A DNA stretch of 64,000 nt from contig NZ_PVTP01000004.1 in the NCBI RefSeq assembly GCF_003003285.1, positions 124,001 through 188,000 on the forward strand, in the 5' to 3' direction. The position numbers were made by a program, and so were the translations under genes. The notes beneath the pieces are model-generated. The model saw only the letters and a program-made list of their open reading frames with translations, was not told the origin of the DNA and made no database searches. Shown here piece after piece: positions 25,746-35,090 of the stretch. Positions within the stretch are counted from its first letter, which is position 1; each line of letters opens with the position of its first letter. Origin of the DNA: Yoonia maritima (GTDB taxonomy: Bacteria; Pseudomonadota; Alphaproteobacteria; Rhodobacterales; Rhodobacteraceae).

Positions 25746-26963
25746 TTACGATGCCCGGCTTTTCTGCGGGCGCGGCGTTTGGACGAAGACCATAATGCAT
25801 CCGATGGTAAGTAGCGCCGACACCAAGAAGGGTGCGCCGGGCATATAGAACGGCGACCGGTCGCTGGTGAAATAATAGAATGTCTGCGTCACGATCAGCG
25901 GTGCAATGATCGTCGCGACCGCGGCAATCGACGCAATTAGGCCTTGTAGCTCGCCTTGTTGGTCATCGGATGCTGTGCGCGCCATGATCCCGTGTAGGGC
26001 TGGTCCAGCGATTGACCCCAGCGCGGTCAGCGGGATGAGTGCCAATGCGACCCATCCGTTCGTGATGAACCCCAAGATACCAAACGCAAGCGTATCAATC
26101 CCAAGTCCAAGGATGACGGCACGTCGTTCACCGATCCGATCCAGCAGCGGTTTCATCAAAAAGCCCTGAACAATCGCAATGCCGATCCCAAAGATACCCA
26201 GCGACAGCCCGATCATGCCCGGACCCCAGCCAAATCGTGCGACTCCGAAATAGGCCCAGACGCCGGGATAGACGAAAAACGCAATCGTATAGACAAAGTG
26301 GATCAGCATTAGCCGCTTGAGCCCGGGCAGCCGTCCAATGTTCTTGAAAGCGCCCAGTGGATTGGCGCGACGCCATTCGAACTTGCGCCGAATGCGGTCG
26401 GTTACGGTCTCGGGTAGTACAAAATAGCCAAAGATAGCATTTGCACCAGCAAGAACGGCAGCGGCCCAAAATGGCGCGCGCGTTCCGAATTCGGCCAGAA
26501 CCCCGCCAAGCATAGGCCCAAACACAAAGCCAATTCCAAAGGCTGCGCCAATGCGGCCAAAATTGACGGCCTTTTCGGCAGGCGTAGAGATATCTGCGAC
26601 ATAGGCCGCTGCGGTTGATTGCGTGGCGGCCGTGATGCCACCGATGATGCGCCCAATGACAAGCAGCCAGATCGTGCCAGCAACCGCCATAAGCACGTAA
26701 TCAAGCGACATGAAGACCAGTGACCACAGCAAAACAGGGCGTCGCCCAAAACGGTCCGAAATGTTGCCTACGGTCGGGCTGAACAGGAACTGCATCGCGG
26801 CAAAGATCGTGGTGAGGATACCACCCCAAACAGCGGCCATTCCCAGATCGTGGCCTTCGACCTCTTGGATCAGGTCGGGCATGACGGGCAGGATCAGCCC
26901 GATACCCATGCTGTCGATCACCACGGTAATCAGAATGAACGTAAGCGGCAGACGGTTTTGCAT
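25746..26963 (-). CDS. MFS drug/proton antiporter of the TetA (DHA1) type
   Basis: 405 residues from ATG 26963; the longer frame would need a TTG at 26999. Twelve membrane helices. Motif A between helices 2 and 3 is GNISDRFGRRPVLL and the N-terminal helix reads LTFILITVVIDSMGIGLILPVMPDL, both as in tetracycline efflux proteins. A proton-coupled exporter is clear; tetracycline itself as substrate is not, because environmental TetA-like proteins are broad. It is the last gene of the leftward chain beginning at 32144 and sits 67 bases before tetR. Confidence 0.8.
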   Translation of the reverse strand: MQNRLPLTFILITVVIDSMGIGLILPVMPDLIQEVEGHDLGMAAVWGGILTTIFAAMQFLFSPTVGNISDRFGRRPVLLWSLVFMSLDYVLMAVAGTIWLLVIGRIIGGITAATQSTAAAYVADISTPAEKAVNFGRIGAAFGIGFVFGPMLGGVLAEFGTRAPFWAAAVLAGANAIFGYFVLPETVTDRIRRKFEWRRANPLGAFKNIGRLPGLKRLMLIHFVYTIAFFVYPGVWAYFGVARFGWGPGMIGLSLGIFGIGIAIVQGFLMKPLLDRIGERRAVILGLGIDTLAFGILGFITNGWVALALIPLTALGSIAGPALHGIMARTASDDQQGELQGLIASIAAVATIIAPLIVTQTFYYFTSDRSPFYMPGAPFLVSALLTIGCIMVFVQTPRPQKSRAS

Positions 26964-27012
26964 GCCGGATAGGATTAGGCGGAACAGGTCCGTTTGCAAG
27001 CTTTGTTTGCGA

Positions 27013-27711
27013 CTAACCCGCTGCGGCGATCAGCTGCTCGGCGAGTGCTTTGGGGCTGGATAGAAATGGTGAATGCGATGTTGCCATTTCGGTGACTGTG
27101 CCCTGCGGCCAATCCTCTGTCATAGTGACCTGAAAAGCAGGTGGGATTGTCCGGTCATCGGTGCAGCGAATGTAGTGGCGCGGAAGGTTATGTGCCGATG
27201 ATAGCGGGGTTTCCTGCGGCAAAATCGGTTGTGGGCCAAGTTTGCTAACCGCCCATTCAGCACGTTCTGGTTCTACGTCGTGGTAGAACTTTGCGACAGC
27301 TTGCGTTGGATCGACGGAAAACGTTACCCGGTCTTCGTCGACGATAATCGCATCAAGCAGTGGCTGGCTGGGTGCCATACGCCGCATGTCAGCAAGCGAC
27401 TTACAATCCATCGGAACATAGGCGCACAGATAGATCAGCTTGCTGATCTTGTCGGGTGCGAGGTTCGCTGCAGCCGTAATCGGGTAACCCGCCATCGAGT
27501 GCCCGACCAAAACGACCGGCGTATCAATCGCATCGACAATGGCTTTCGCATATAGGTCAAGCGTCACATCGCCCGCAGGCGTCATGTCAGCGCCGTGAGA
27601 CGGCAAATCAATCGCCCGCGCTTTGTGACCTGCAGCAATGAGATGAGGGATCACATCATCCCAACACCATGCCCCGTGACATGATCCATGGATCAACAAA
27701 AATTCAGGCAT
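27013..27711 (-). CDS. Alpha/beta hydrolase (plant esterase-like)
   Basis: 232 residues. Oxyanion motif LLIHGSCHGAWCW near the N-terminus, nucleophile elbow VGHSMAGYP, and a C-terminal His in TSHSPFLSSP complete a Ser-Asp-His triad. The GSCHGAWCW start is typical of salicylate-esterase/hydroxynitrile-lyase-like hydrolases. No signal peptide. It overlaps the preceding PcaD-like gene by eight bases. Substrate unknown, probably a small ester. Confidence 0.8.
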   Translation of the reverse strand: MPEFLLIHGSCHGAWCWDDVIPHLIAAGHKARAIDLPSHGADMTPAGDVTLDLYAKAIVDAIDTPVVLVGHSMAGYPITAAANLAPDKISKLIYLCAYVPMDCKSLADMRRMAPSQPLLDAIIVDEDRVTFSVDPTQAVAKFYHDVEPERAEWAVSKLGPQPILPQETPLSSAHNLPRHYIRCTDDRTIPPAFQVTMTEDWPQGTVTEMATSHSPFLSSPKALAEQLIAAAG

Positions 27712-28501
27712 GGCCGGTGTCCTTAATGAACTGATTCAAAAGGTTAGCATAGCCTTCTGGGTCTTCGGCGCAAGGAAGGTGCCCAACGCGGCGCATCAGT
27801 GCAAATTGGGATCCGGGGATCAGGTCGATCGTTTCACGCACCAAATCGGGCGGTGTGGCGCCATCCTCTGATCCTGCGATGCCAAGCGTGGGGATGCGTA
27901 GCCCGCTTGTTGGCGTGTAGAAATCAGTGCCGGCGATAGCGGCGCAAATGCCAGTGTAACCTTCAACCGGGGTGGCGGTCAGCATGTCGCGCCACTGTTT
28001 CACGGCAGGCGATGCGTTGAAGGCCCGCGAAAACCAGCGCTTCATCACCTCATCGGCCATTGCATCCAAGCCGTGTTTGCGGATGGCGTCGATACGATCT
28101 TGCCATAGCTTTTTGTTGCCGATCTTGGCTGCTGTGTTGGATAGGACAAGCGCGCGGATCATATCAGGGCGCTTCACCGCAAGCCCTTGGGCAACCATGC
28201 CACCCACCGATAGCCCAACAAATAATGCGTCGCGGACATTTAGAGCGTCACAAACGGCCGCGGCATCGCTGACCAGCTGGCCCATGGTGTAAGGGGCATC
28301 CGGCACCTCAGATTGCCCGTGTCCGCGCATGTCATAGCGGATGACCCTGCATTCTGCGGGCAACAGCGGCACAATGGCATCCCAAAGGCGCAGGTCGGTT
28401 CCCAACGAATTGGCAAAGACAATGGCCGGACCAGTAGCGGGGCCATCGCTGACCACATGTAGCTTAACGTCGTCCCGAACGACTTGCGTCGTTTCAGGCA
28501 T
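27704..28501 (-). CDS. pcaD: 3-Oxoadipate enol-lactonase-like alpha/beta hydrolase
   Basis: 265 residues from ATG 28501. The motifs FANSLGTDLRLWDAIVPLLP, YDMRGHGQS and the nucleophile GLSVGGM, with the late GHLPCAEDPEGYANLL, match PcaD, which hydrolyses 3-oxoadipate enol-lactone to 3-oxoadipate in the protocatechuate branch of the beta-ketoadipate pathway. None of the other pca genes is nearby, so it may have a different lactone substrate. It overlaps its neighbours by eight bases on each side. Confidence 0.72.
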   Translation of the reverse strand: MPETTQVVRDDVKLHVVSDGPATGPAIVFANSLGTDLRLWDAIVPLLPAECRVIRYDMRGHGQSEVPDAPYTMGQLVSDAAAVCDALNVRDALFVGLSVGGMVAQGLAVKRPDMIRALVLSNTAAKIGNKKLWQDRIDAIRKHGLDAMADEVMKRWFSRAFNASPAVKQWRDMLTATPVEGYTGICAAIAGTDFYTPTSGLRIPTLGIAGSEDGATPPDLVRETIDLIPGSQFALMRRVGHLPCAEDPEGYANLLNQFIKDTGHA

Positions 28502-29693
28502 CAGGATCGCCAAGCACCATATGCGCCATGATCTGACCGTGGTCGGACGCAAGTTTGTTATAAGGCGCCTCTGGATGGGACCCATCCGTCAAGTGGTCAT
28601 TCAGCGCGCTGAAGTATTCCATTTCGCCGATCTTGCCGGGATATTCCGGATGGAAATGACGGGACATCAGGATTTGGTCGATGCTTTCAAACACACCGCC
28701 AAAGGCCGAAGTGTAAACCATGTCACGTAGCGATTTGCGCACGAAAAGCTTTTCCGCCGAGAACAGACGCACCTTGCTGATCTTCTCTTGGATGATCTCG
28801 TTATCTTCGTCGGAATAGCGGTCACGCTTTGTCTTGGCATCGTGGCGGCGCATCCAAGCGTAGTTCTTAAACGGGGCCTCACCAGTGATGATCTCGGACG
28901 ATACGGCGGTTTCGCTATCGTTAAAGTCACCCAGAACCATGACAGGGTGCCCAGCCTCTAGTTCATCAAGGATCGCTTTGCGTAGGACCCAAGCCTCGGC
29001 CATACGACGTAGCGCTGCGCGCAATGAACCCATAGCGCGGGTTGCAGGATCATAGTTCACCAGATCAGCGGCAGGCGGGAAGGGCGCACCAGCAGGGCGG
29101 GGCAATTCGCCCAGCTTGGATTTAAGGTGGCAGTTGAACACCGTAACCACGGAATCGCCGATTGGAATACGGACCTTTAGGATCGGTCGGCTGAGCCGTT
29201 TGATTTGATAGCTGCCGCCATCTGTTCCGTCGATATCGCTAAATGGAATATCAAGCGGTTCGGGCAGGTCTTGGATCACCTCTGGTAAACCGACAAAGCC
29301 AAACCGCGACAGGATCGCAACGCCGGGCCGACGTTCGCCCGGCCCCCCGTCAAAGCTGTTAGGGGCATAAGCGAGCGCGGATTCCGTATAGGGCTCATAG
29401 GCCAGCTTGCGGAAAATCGCTTTGCGGGCGTAGCGTTTAGAGCGATCGGGGATGTTCGCGGCATTCGCGGCCAGTCCCAGCTCATCGGTTTCGATCACAA
29501 CATCGCGTAGTGAATTTTCGCTAAAGATTTCTTGAAAGCCGACGATATCAGCGTTCATCGTCAGCAGTTGGTCGGCCAGCCAAGCGCGTTTCCAAGCGTA
29601 TTCTTCTGGAGTGTATTCTTCGAAACGATAGTATTCCTGTTCGGGTTCGATCAGGTTTTTGACGTTGAAACTGGCGATCGTAAAGCGGGTCAT
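28494..29693 (-). CDS. Endonuclease/exonuclease/phosphatase-family protein
   Basis: 399 residues. EEP motifs: FTIASFNVKNL, ADIVGFQEIFS (metal-binding Glu), VFNCHLKSK, VLGDFNDSE (Asp-Asn pair) and the terminal LASDHGQI (His). Larger than nuclease core enzymes and cytoplasmic by sequence. Its place within a chain of hydrolases and a dehydratase gives no direct clue to substrate; the family acts on nucleic acids or phosphoesters. It overlaps the dehydratase gene by four bases. Confidence 0.8.
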   Translation of the reverse strand: MTRFTIASFNVKNLIEPEQEYYRFEEYTPEEYAWKRAWLADQLLTMNADIVGFQEIFSENSLRDVVIETDELGLAANAANIPDRSKRYARKAIFRKLAYEPYTESALAYAPNSFDGGPGERRPGVAILSRFGFVGLPEVIQDLPEPLDIPFSDIDGTDGGSYQIKRLSRPILKVRIPIGDSVVTVFNCHLKSKLGELPRPAGAPFPPAADLVNYDPATRAMGSLRAALRRMAEAWVLRKAILDELEAGHPVMVLGDFNDSETAVSSEIITGEAPFKNYAWMRRHDAKTKRDRYSDEDNEIIQEKISKVRLFSAEKLFVRKSLRDMVYTSAFGGVFESIDQILMSRHFHPEYPGKIGEMEYFSALNDHLTDGSHPEAPYNKLASDHGQIMAHMVLGDPDA

Positions 29694-30652
29694 GCAAGCG
29701 TATCCAATGCGCGTTTAAAGATGGCGGGGTCTACGTTACCACCTGTGGCAACCGCGACAACCGCGTCACTGGTAAATTCGTCTGGATGATAAAGTGCTGC
29801 AGCAAGGGCCACGGCCCCACCCGGTTCGATAACGATCTTAAGCCGATCAAAGGCAACGCCCATCGCACGCAGACATTCGTCTTCGGTGACGACCACGCCG
29901 GGACCGCAATGGGCCTGCATGATCGGAAAGGTGATATTGCCCGGTTGAGGGGTGATGATGGCATCGCAGATCGACCCGTCTAGCTGGGCATTGCGTTCAA
30001 TCGTGCCACTGGCAAGCGACCGGGTGACATCGTCGAAACCCTCGGGCTCTGCCGGACGGACGCACAGACCGGGCGCATCAGCGGCCAGCGCAAGCGCGAT
30101 ACCAGAAGTCAAACCGCCGCCGCCACAACAGACCATCACGTCGGCGTTTAGATCGCCAAGCTCTTGCGCGATCTCAAGACCACAGGTGCCTTGGCCCGCG
30201 ATCACAAGCGGTTCGTCAAATGGCTTAATCAGTGTCAGGCCGCGTTCGGCGGCCAACTTTGCACCAAGCGCGTCACGGTCCTCGGTCGCGCGATCATACA
30301 GCACGACCTCGGCACCCAATGCGCGGGTGTTGGCGATTTTAATCGCTGGGGCGTTTGAAGGCATTATGATCACTGCGGGCGCACCATGTTCGCGGGCAGC
30401 GAGTGCGATGCCTTGCGCGTGGTTGCCGCTAGAAAACGCGATCACACCTGATTTCAATTCATTGTCCGAAAGCGCAGACACTGCTGACCACCCACCGCGA
30501 AACTTGAACGAACCCGTGTGTTGCAGGCACTCGGCCTTCACGAAGACCCGCCTGCCGGCGATCTCGTCCAGAAATGGCGAAGTCAGAATTGGTGTCCGCC
30601 GCGCGTGCCCTTCCAACCGTTTTGCCGCTGCACGGATCATGTCAATATTCAT
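29690..30652 (-). CDS. PLP-dependent threonine/serine dehydratase
   Basis: 320 residues from ATG 30652. Fold-type II PLP enzyme: the cofactor lysine is Lys50 in TGSFKFRGG, substrate loop SSGNHAQG, and the phosphate-binding glycine loop CCGGGGLTSG. It has no C-terminal ACT regulatory domain, so it belongs with the short catabolic threonine dehydratases, serine racemases or hydroxyaspartate dehydratases rather than biosynthetic IlvA. Overlaps the genes on both sides by four bases. Confidence 0.85.
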   Translation of the reverse strand: MNIDMIRAAAKRLEGHARRTPILTSPFLDEIAGRRVFVKAECLQHTGSFKFRGGWSAVSALSDNELKSGVIAFSSGNHAQGIALAAREHGAPAVIIMPSNAPAIKIANTRALGAEVVLYDRATEDRDALGAKLAAERGLTLIKPFDEPLVIAGQGTCGLEIAQELGDLNADVMVCCGGGGLTSGIALALAADAPGLCVRPAEPEGFDDVTRSLASGTIERNAQLDGSICDAIITPQPGNITFPIMQAHCGPGVVVTEDECLRAMGVAFDRLKIVIEPGGAVALAAALYHPDEFTSDAVVAVATGGNVDPAIFKRALDTLA

Positions 30653-31467
30653 TTCATTTTCTCCAGCCAAGCGAGTAGCGCAGTGAGTGATTGAGGCTCG
30701 TCCAAGAATGGAACATGCCCGCGACCGGGAACATCTGTGCGGATCATATCTGGGCGGCGGCGTGCCATTTCGTCTGCTGTTGCAGGGGCAAGCAGGTCCG
30801 AATTGGCACCACGTATCAATGCCAACGGCAGGTCTGCGGTGGCGTCGAATAAAGGCCAAAGGTCGGGCAGGGGTTCGGCCCCCGCGGCAAGGATCGCGTC
30901 ACGTAATTTTGGGTCATACCTAATAACCAAGCCTTGCGGCGTCTCTTGATAGTGACCTTGTACCTCGGCCAACCAGCGCGACATGGGCACGCCCTCAAAC
31001 TGAGTCCACATGCGTGCACGGGCATCCGCTGCCTGCGCATATGTCTTTTGAACCGGATTTCGTCCGACATAATCCATGATTGATGTCAGGCCCTCTGATT
31101 GGAGTTCTGGGCCAATATCATTCAACGCGACACCAAGCAGTCGGTCTTTGGACGTCGCAGCAAGGGTCATACCAATGAACCCACCGCGCGAAGTCCCAAG
31201 CACCGCAGCTTTCTCGATTCCAAGATGATCCATCAGCGTCAGGACATCCGTTGCCTCATGTTCTATGGTATAAGTGGCGGGATCAGCCCAAGCAGATTGA
31301 CCGCGCCCGCGATAATCAGGGCGGATCAAACGTGTGGGCCAGCGGGGTGCAATATGGTCAAAATCTGCGCCGTTACGGGTTAACCCCGCAAGCGCGATCA
31401 CCGGCAATCCCGCGCCTTCGTCTGTGTAATGTAGGGTCAATCCGTCTTTCGAAGTGTAGTATGGCAT
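30649..31467 (-). CDS. Alpha/beta hydrolase
   Basis: 272 residues from ATG 31467. Nucleophile elbow LGTSRGGFI, DYRGRGQS motif and a late GRGHVPFLDEP with the catalytic His. Third alpha/beta hydrolase of this chain. The start codon shares one base with the dehalogenase stop (TGATG). Substrate unknown. Confidence 0.8.
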   Translation of the reverse strand: MPYYTSKDGLTLHYTDEGAGLPVIALAGLTRNGADFDHIAPRWPTRLIRPDYRGRGQSAWADPATYTIEHEATDVLTLMDHLGIEKAAVLGTSRGGFIGMTLAATSKDRLLGVALNDIGPELQSEGLTSIMDYVGRNPVQKTYAQAADARARMWTQFEGVPMSRWLAEVQGHYQETPQGLVIRYDPKLRDAILAAGAEPLPDLWPLFDATADLPLALIRGANSDLLAPATADEMARRRPDMIRTDVPGRGHVPFLDEPQSLTALLAWLEKMK

Positions 31468-32144
31468 CAGATGAGCTCCGGTATTGCAGTCAGGTCTGAA
31501 ACAACATGATGCGGTGCCGCATATAGCCGATCTACAGGTGCACCAGCGCGGTTGACCCACGCCGTTTGAAACCCATAGCCAGCTGCACCAGCCGCATCCC
31601 AACCATTTGAGGACACAAATAAAACTGAATCTTTTACGCACCCAAATCGGGCGCCAACCATATCGTAGACCCGATCAGATGGTTTGAAAACACCAACGTC
31701 CTCGACAGATAGTGTGTCGTCCAAAAAACGACCAATTTTTGCAGATGTCACGGCAGCGTTTAACATTGCAGGGCTACCGTTCGATAGGATCGCGGTGTTT
31801 ATGCCGCGTGACTTAAGCGTTTCTAAGATCGTAGGGGCTTCGGGGTAGGCTGGCAATTCCCAATACAGTTCCAACAAACGCGCGCGGGTGCCAGGGTTTG
31901 TGACGTGGTTCGCTTCTAATGCCCAATCTAATCCGTCTTGGGTAAGCTGCCAAAAATCGCAGTGTCGCCCTGCCACTGCACGTAGCCAGCTGTACTCTAG
32001 TTGTTTCGCACGCCAATCACGGGCAATTGCAGGCCAAACATTGGCCAAGTCAGTATGGTTCGGTTCGGCAGCTGCCGCTTGGGCCGCCGCGGTCACATCA
32101 AACAACGTGCCGTAGGCGTCAAAAACACAGGTCGTTATGGTCAT
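31467..32144 (-). CDS. Haloacid dehalogenase, type II (HAD superfamily)
   Basis: 225 residues from ATG 32144, with GGAGG eight bases upstream. Nucleophile Asp9 in VFDAYGTLFD, ILSNGSP (motif II), KPSDRVYDM (motif III Lys) and VSSNGWDAAGA (motif IV) match L-2-haloacid dehalogenases, which displace halide from 2-haloalkanoic acids by an aspartyl-ester mechanism. Marine Rhodobacterales often carry such enzymes against natural organohalogens. First gene of the seven-gene leftward chain. Confidence 0.87.
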   Translation of the reverse strand: MTITTCVFDAYGTLFDVTAAAQAAAAEPNHTDLANVWPAIARDWRAKQLEYSWLRAVAGRHCDFWQLTQDGLDWALEANHVTNPGTRARLLELYWELPAYPEAPTILETLKSRGINTAILSNGSPAMLNAAVTSAKIGRFLDDTLSVEDVGVFKPSDRVYDMVGARFGCVKDSVLFVSSNGWDAAGAAGYGFQTAWVNRAGAPVDRLYAAPHHVVSDLTAIPELI

Positions 32145-32268
32145 GCTATCCTCCGCTTTTTGCATCGTGGCACGGGTCTTACACAACGGAAAGGGGAAAG
32201 CGGTTTGCAACTCGTGGGGTGGGCAGGTAGCTTGTGAAAATCTTAAATAACTAACGAAAGAATGTTCA

Positions 32269-32703
32269 ATGAGCCAAGCAAAATCAGGCGATACAGTTCG
32301 CATCCACTACACAGGTACACTGAAATCAGGTGAGACCTTTGATAGTTCGGACGGACGTGACCCGTTGGAATTTGTTGTTGGATCTGGACAGATCATTCCC
32401 GGTCTTGATGTCGCAATTCCGGGCATGGTTGTTGGCGATAAAAAAACGGTCGAAATTGCATGTGCGGACGCATATGGCGAAACGAATTCAGAGGCGCGTC
32501 AATCCGTGCCGCGCGGTGAAATACCTGATAACATCCCGCTTGAAATTGGCACTCAACTACAGATGCAAACGCCCCAAGGCCAAATGGTGCATGTGACCGT
32601 TGCAGAAGTGACAGACGCCGAAGTCACGCTGGACGCCAACCACCCACTTGCAGGTAAAGACTTAATCTTCGCAATCGAAATGGTTGGCATTGACGCGGCT
32701 TAA
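32269..32703 (+). CDS. FKBP-type peptidyl-prolyl isomerase (SlyD-like)
   Basis: 144 residues: VRIHYTGTLKSGETFDSS at the N-terminus, GSGQIIPGLDVAIPGM, an inserted chaperone-type flap (about 75-125) and a closing NHPLAGKDLIFAIEMV. This is the SlyD-like FKBP layout without the His-rich metal tail of E. coli SlyD. It catalyses prolyl isomerisation during folding. It stands alone and ends at a strong bidirectional terminator. Confidence 0.9.
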   Translation: MSQAKSGDTVRIHYTGTLKSGETFDSSDGRDPLEFVVGSGQIIPGLDVAIPGMVVGDKKTVEIACADAYGETNSEARQSVPRGEIPDNIPLEIGTQLQMQTPQGQMVHVTVAEVTDAEVTLDANHPLAGKDLIFAIEMVGIDAA

Positions 32704-32720
32704 GCCTCGTTGAGTTAGTC

Positions 32721-32760
32721 AAAAAGCCCGCTCACCAATATCAGGTGAGCGGGCTTTTTT
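32721..32760. terminator. Bidirectional rho-independent terminator
   Basis: AAAAAGCCCGCTCACC, a seven-base loop, then GGTGAGCGGGCTTTTTT: an 11-base GC-rich stem flanked by A and T tracts, serving the FKBP gene from the left and fabI from the right. Confidence 0.92.
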
Positions 32761-32794
32761 ATTGCTTGTGAGGGCTGGCAACAAAATGCGCGCC

Positions 32795-33610
32795 TTACTT
32801 GGTTTTATCAGCGACCGGCATGACCAAGTTATCTGGCTGCGGCATTCCTAGCACGTGGAAGCCGCCATCAACGCGGATGATCTCTCCGGAAGTGAATGCC
32901 CCGGCTTCTGACGCCAAATAGACAGCAGTGCCGCCTACGGCCTCAAGCGTTGCGTTTTCACGCATTGGCGCATTTTGCTCGGTGTGTTTGAATGTCCGGC
33001 GTGCGCCTGCAATCGCAGCACCGGCCAGTGTTTTCATCGGGCCGGGGCTGATCGCATTGACGCGGATGCGTTGTGGGCCAAGGTCATTGGCCAAGTAACG
33101 CGTTGCGCTTTCGAGCGCTGCTTTGGCCACGCCCATGACATTGTAGAACGGCGTCACACGGTTCGCACCTTGATAGGTCAGCGTCAAAAGCGTTCCGCCA
33201 TCGGGCATCAACTCTGCTGCGCGTTTTGCAACATCGATGAACGAATAACACGAAATCGTCAGCGAGTTTTGGAAGTTCGCGCGGCTTGTGTCTGTGAACC
33301 GCCCGGCCAATTCATTCTTGTCTGAATAGGCAATCGCGTGAACGACAAAATCCAGCTTACCCCATTTTTCTTTGAGCAAGGCAAATGCGGTATCCATGCT
33401 GGCGTCGTCCGTGACGTCCACATCAACAAGGATGTCAGAACCAACCGAAGCAGCTAGCGGCTCTAGCCGTTTGCCGAATGCTTCGCCTTGGTAGGTGAAC
33501 GCGAGTTCTGCGCCTGCCTCTGACATCGCTTTGGCGATACCCCAAGCAATTGACCGTTCGTTCGCGACGCCCATAATCAGGCCGCGTTTGCCCTGCAAAG
33601 AAATTGTCAT
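32795..33610 (-). CDS. fabI: Enoyl-[acyl-carrier-protein] reductase (NADH)
   Basis: 271 residues from ATG 33610. The FabI catalytic set sits where it does in E. coli: Tyr146, Tyr156 and Lys163 (YQGANRVTPFYNVMGVAK). NAD-binding GVANERSIAWGIAK at the N-terminus. It reduces the double bond in the last step of each fatty-acid elongation cycle. Four bases after the fabB stop, so co-transcribed with it. Confidence 0.95.
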   Translation of the reverse strand: MTISLQGKRGLIMGVANERSIAWGIAKAMSEAGAELAFTYQGEAFGKRLEPLAASVGSDILVDVDVTDDASMDTAFALLKEKWGKLDFVVHAIAYSDKNELAGRFTDTSRANFQNSLTISCYSFIDVAKRAAELMPDGGTLLTLTYQGANRVTPFYNVMGVAKAALESATRYLANDLGPQRIRVNAISPGPMKTLAGAAIAGARRTFKHTEQNAPMRENATLEAVGGTAVYLASEAGAFTSGEIIRVDGGFHVLGMPQPDNLVMPVADKTK

Positions 33611-33614
33611 GCGT

Positions 33615-34844
33615 TTAGCCTTTGAATTTTGATAGCAGCATTGAACCGTTCGTTCCGCCAAACCCAAATGAGTTTGTCATCACGGTGTCTAGCCCGGCGT
33701 TTTCGACAAGCGATGTCGCGATTTCAGCAGGGGCCAGCGCCGGGTCGAGCGTTTCGACGTTAATTGATGGTGCGATAAAATCATCCTGAAGCATCAACAG
33801 GCAATAGACGGCCTCTGATGCGCCTGTTGCGCCTTGGCTGTGGCCCGTCATTGATTTGGTGGACGACACTGGCGGTGTGCTGCCTTCGCCGAATACGCGG
33901 CGGACAGCTTCGATTTCGCCAACATCACCCACGGGTGTCGATGTGCCATGCGCGTTAATGTAGCTGACCTTGCGGCCCTCTGGCAGGGTCTCCAGTGCCA
34001 AGCGCATTGCGCGTTCGCCGCCTTCGCCCGATGGGGCAACCATGTCGTGGCCGTCGGATGTCGCGGCATAGCCAGTGACTTCGGCGTAGATTTTCGCGCC
34101 GCGTGCTTGGGCGTGCTCAAGGCTTTCGAGCACCAGCATCGCACCGCCGCCTGCGATCACAAAACCATCGCGGTTTGCGTCAAACGCGCGGGAGGCTTTT
34201 TCAGGGGTATCGTTATATTTTGACGACATCGCGCCCATCGCGTCGAATAGGCAGGACAACGTCCAATCCAATTCTTCGCTGCCACCAGCAAACATCACGT
34301 CCTGCTTGCCCATCATAATCTGTTCGGCTGCGTTGCCGATACAGTGCAGGCTGGTCGAACATGCGGAAGTGATGGAATAGTTGATGCCCTTGATCTTGTA
34401 CTGTGTCGACAGGTTCGCCGAGATCGTCGAGGACATGCATTTTGGGACAGCAAACGGCCCAATGCGTTTTGTCGCACCAGTTTCTGTTACCACGTTATGT
34501 GCTGCGAACATTGCTGATGTTGACGGTCCGCCAGAACCAGCAACCAGACCCGTACGCACGTTCGACACAGTGTCTTCATCCAGACCCGCATCGGCAATAG
34601 CTTGCCCCATCGCGATATAGGCATAGGCCGCACCCGGCCCCATGAAGCGCAATGCGCGCTTATCAACGTGTTCTTTGATGTCGATTTTGACGGTGCCAGC
34701 AATCTGGCTGCGGAAACCATGCTCGGCCATCTCGGGCGATGCCTCGATCCCGGATTTCCCAGCCATAAGAGAGGCTTTGACCTCTTCGGCGTTATTCCCA
34801 ATCGGGGATACAATTCCCAAACCTGTGACGACGACGCGACGCAT
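33615..34844 (-). CDS. fabB: 3-Oxoacyl-[acyl-carrier-protein] synthase I
   Basis: 409 residues. The thiolase-fold catalytic triad is Cys162 ([11 protein letters not shown]), His in [12 protein letters not shown] and His in [13 protein letters not shown]. FabB extends acyl-ACP and, with FabA, is needed for unsaturated fatty acids. GGGAGAG precedes the ATG. In relatives I know, fabA-fabB-fabI form one run; here an FRG-domain gene on the other strand separates fabA from fabB, so fabB-fabI must have their own promoter. Confidence 0.94.
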   Translation of the reverse strand: MRRVVVTGLGIVSPIGNNAEEVKASLMAGKSGIEASPEMAEHGFRSQIAGTVKIDIKEHVDKRALRFMGPGAAYAYIAMGQAIADAGLDEDTVSNVRTGLVAGSGGPSTSAMFAAHNVVTETGATKRIGPFAVPKCMSSTISANLSTQYKIKGINYSITSACSTSLHCIGNAAEQIMMGKQDVMFAGGSEELDWTLSCLFDAMGAMSSKYNDTPEKASRAFDANRDGFVIAGGGAMLVLESLEHAQARGAKIYAEVTGYAATSDGHDMVAPSGEGGERAMRLALETLPEGRKVSYINAHGTSTPVGDVGEIEAVRRVFGEGSTPPVSSTKSMTGHSQGATGASEAVYCLLMLQDDFIAPSINVETLDPALAPAEIATSLVENAGLDTVMTNSFGFGGTNGSMLLSKFKG

Positions 34845-35090
34845 GAGCGCTCTCCCTGTATACTGCTACCGCTTTGTACGGCAGCAGTGGGGGCGGGGGC
34901 AAGCAGGTATGGTTTGGGGAGTTGTCGGTGACAAGTTTGATAGGGATTGATAGCTTTTGGGCGGATGGCAGGAATGAGCCCAAATTACTTGATGCTGCGA
35001 TACGCCTAGATGTCTGCTATGCGCAGATACGTACTTTGCAAAGTCCGGTTCTTATTGCTGGTACTATGCCCCGTGAGACACAATGTAGTC

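Noticed and set aside
27704-28501. A complete protocatechuate (pca) pathway around the PcaD-like gene
   Set aside because: None of the neighbours is a pca enzyme, so the gene does not imply that pathway here.
29952-30686. 244-codon plus-strand frame opposite the dehydratase gene
   Set aside because: Antisense shadow; the dehydratase has intact PLP motifs and a good start.
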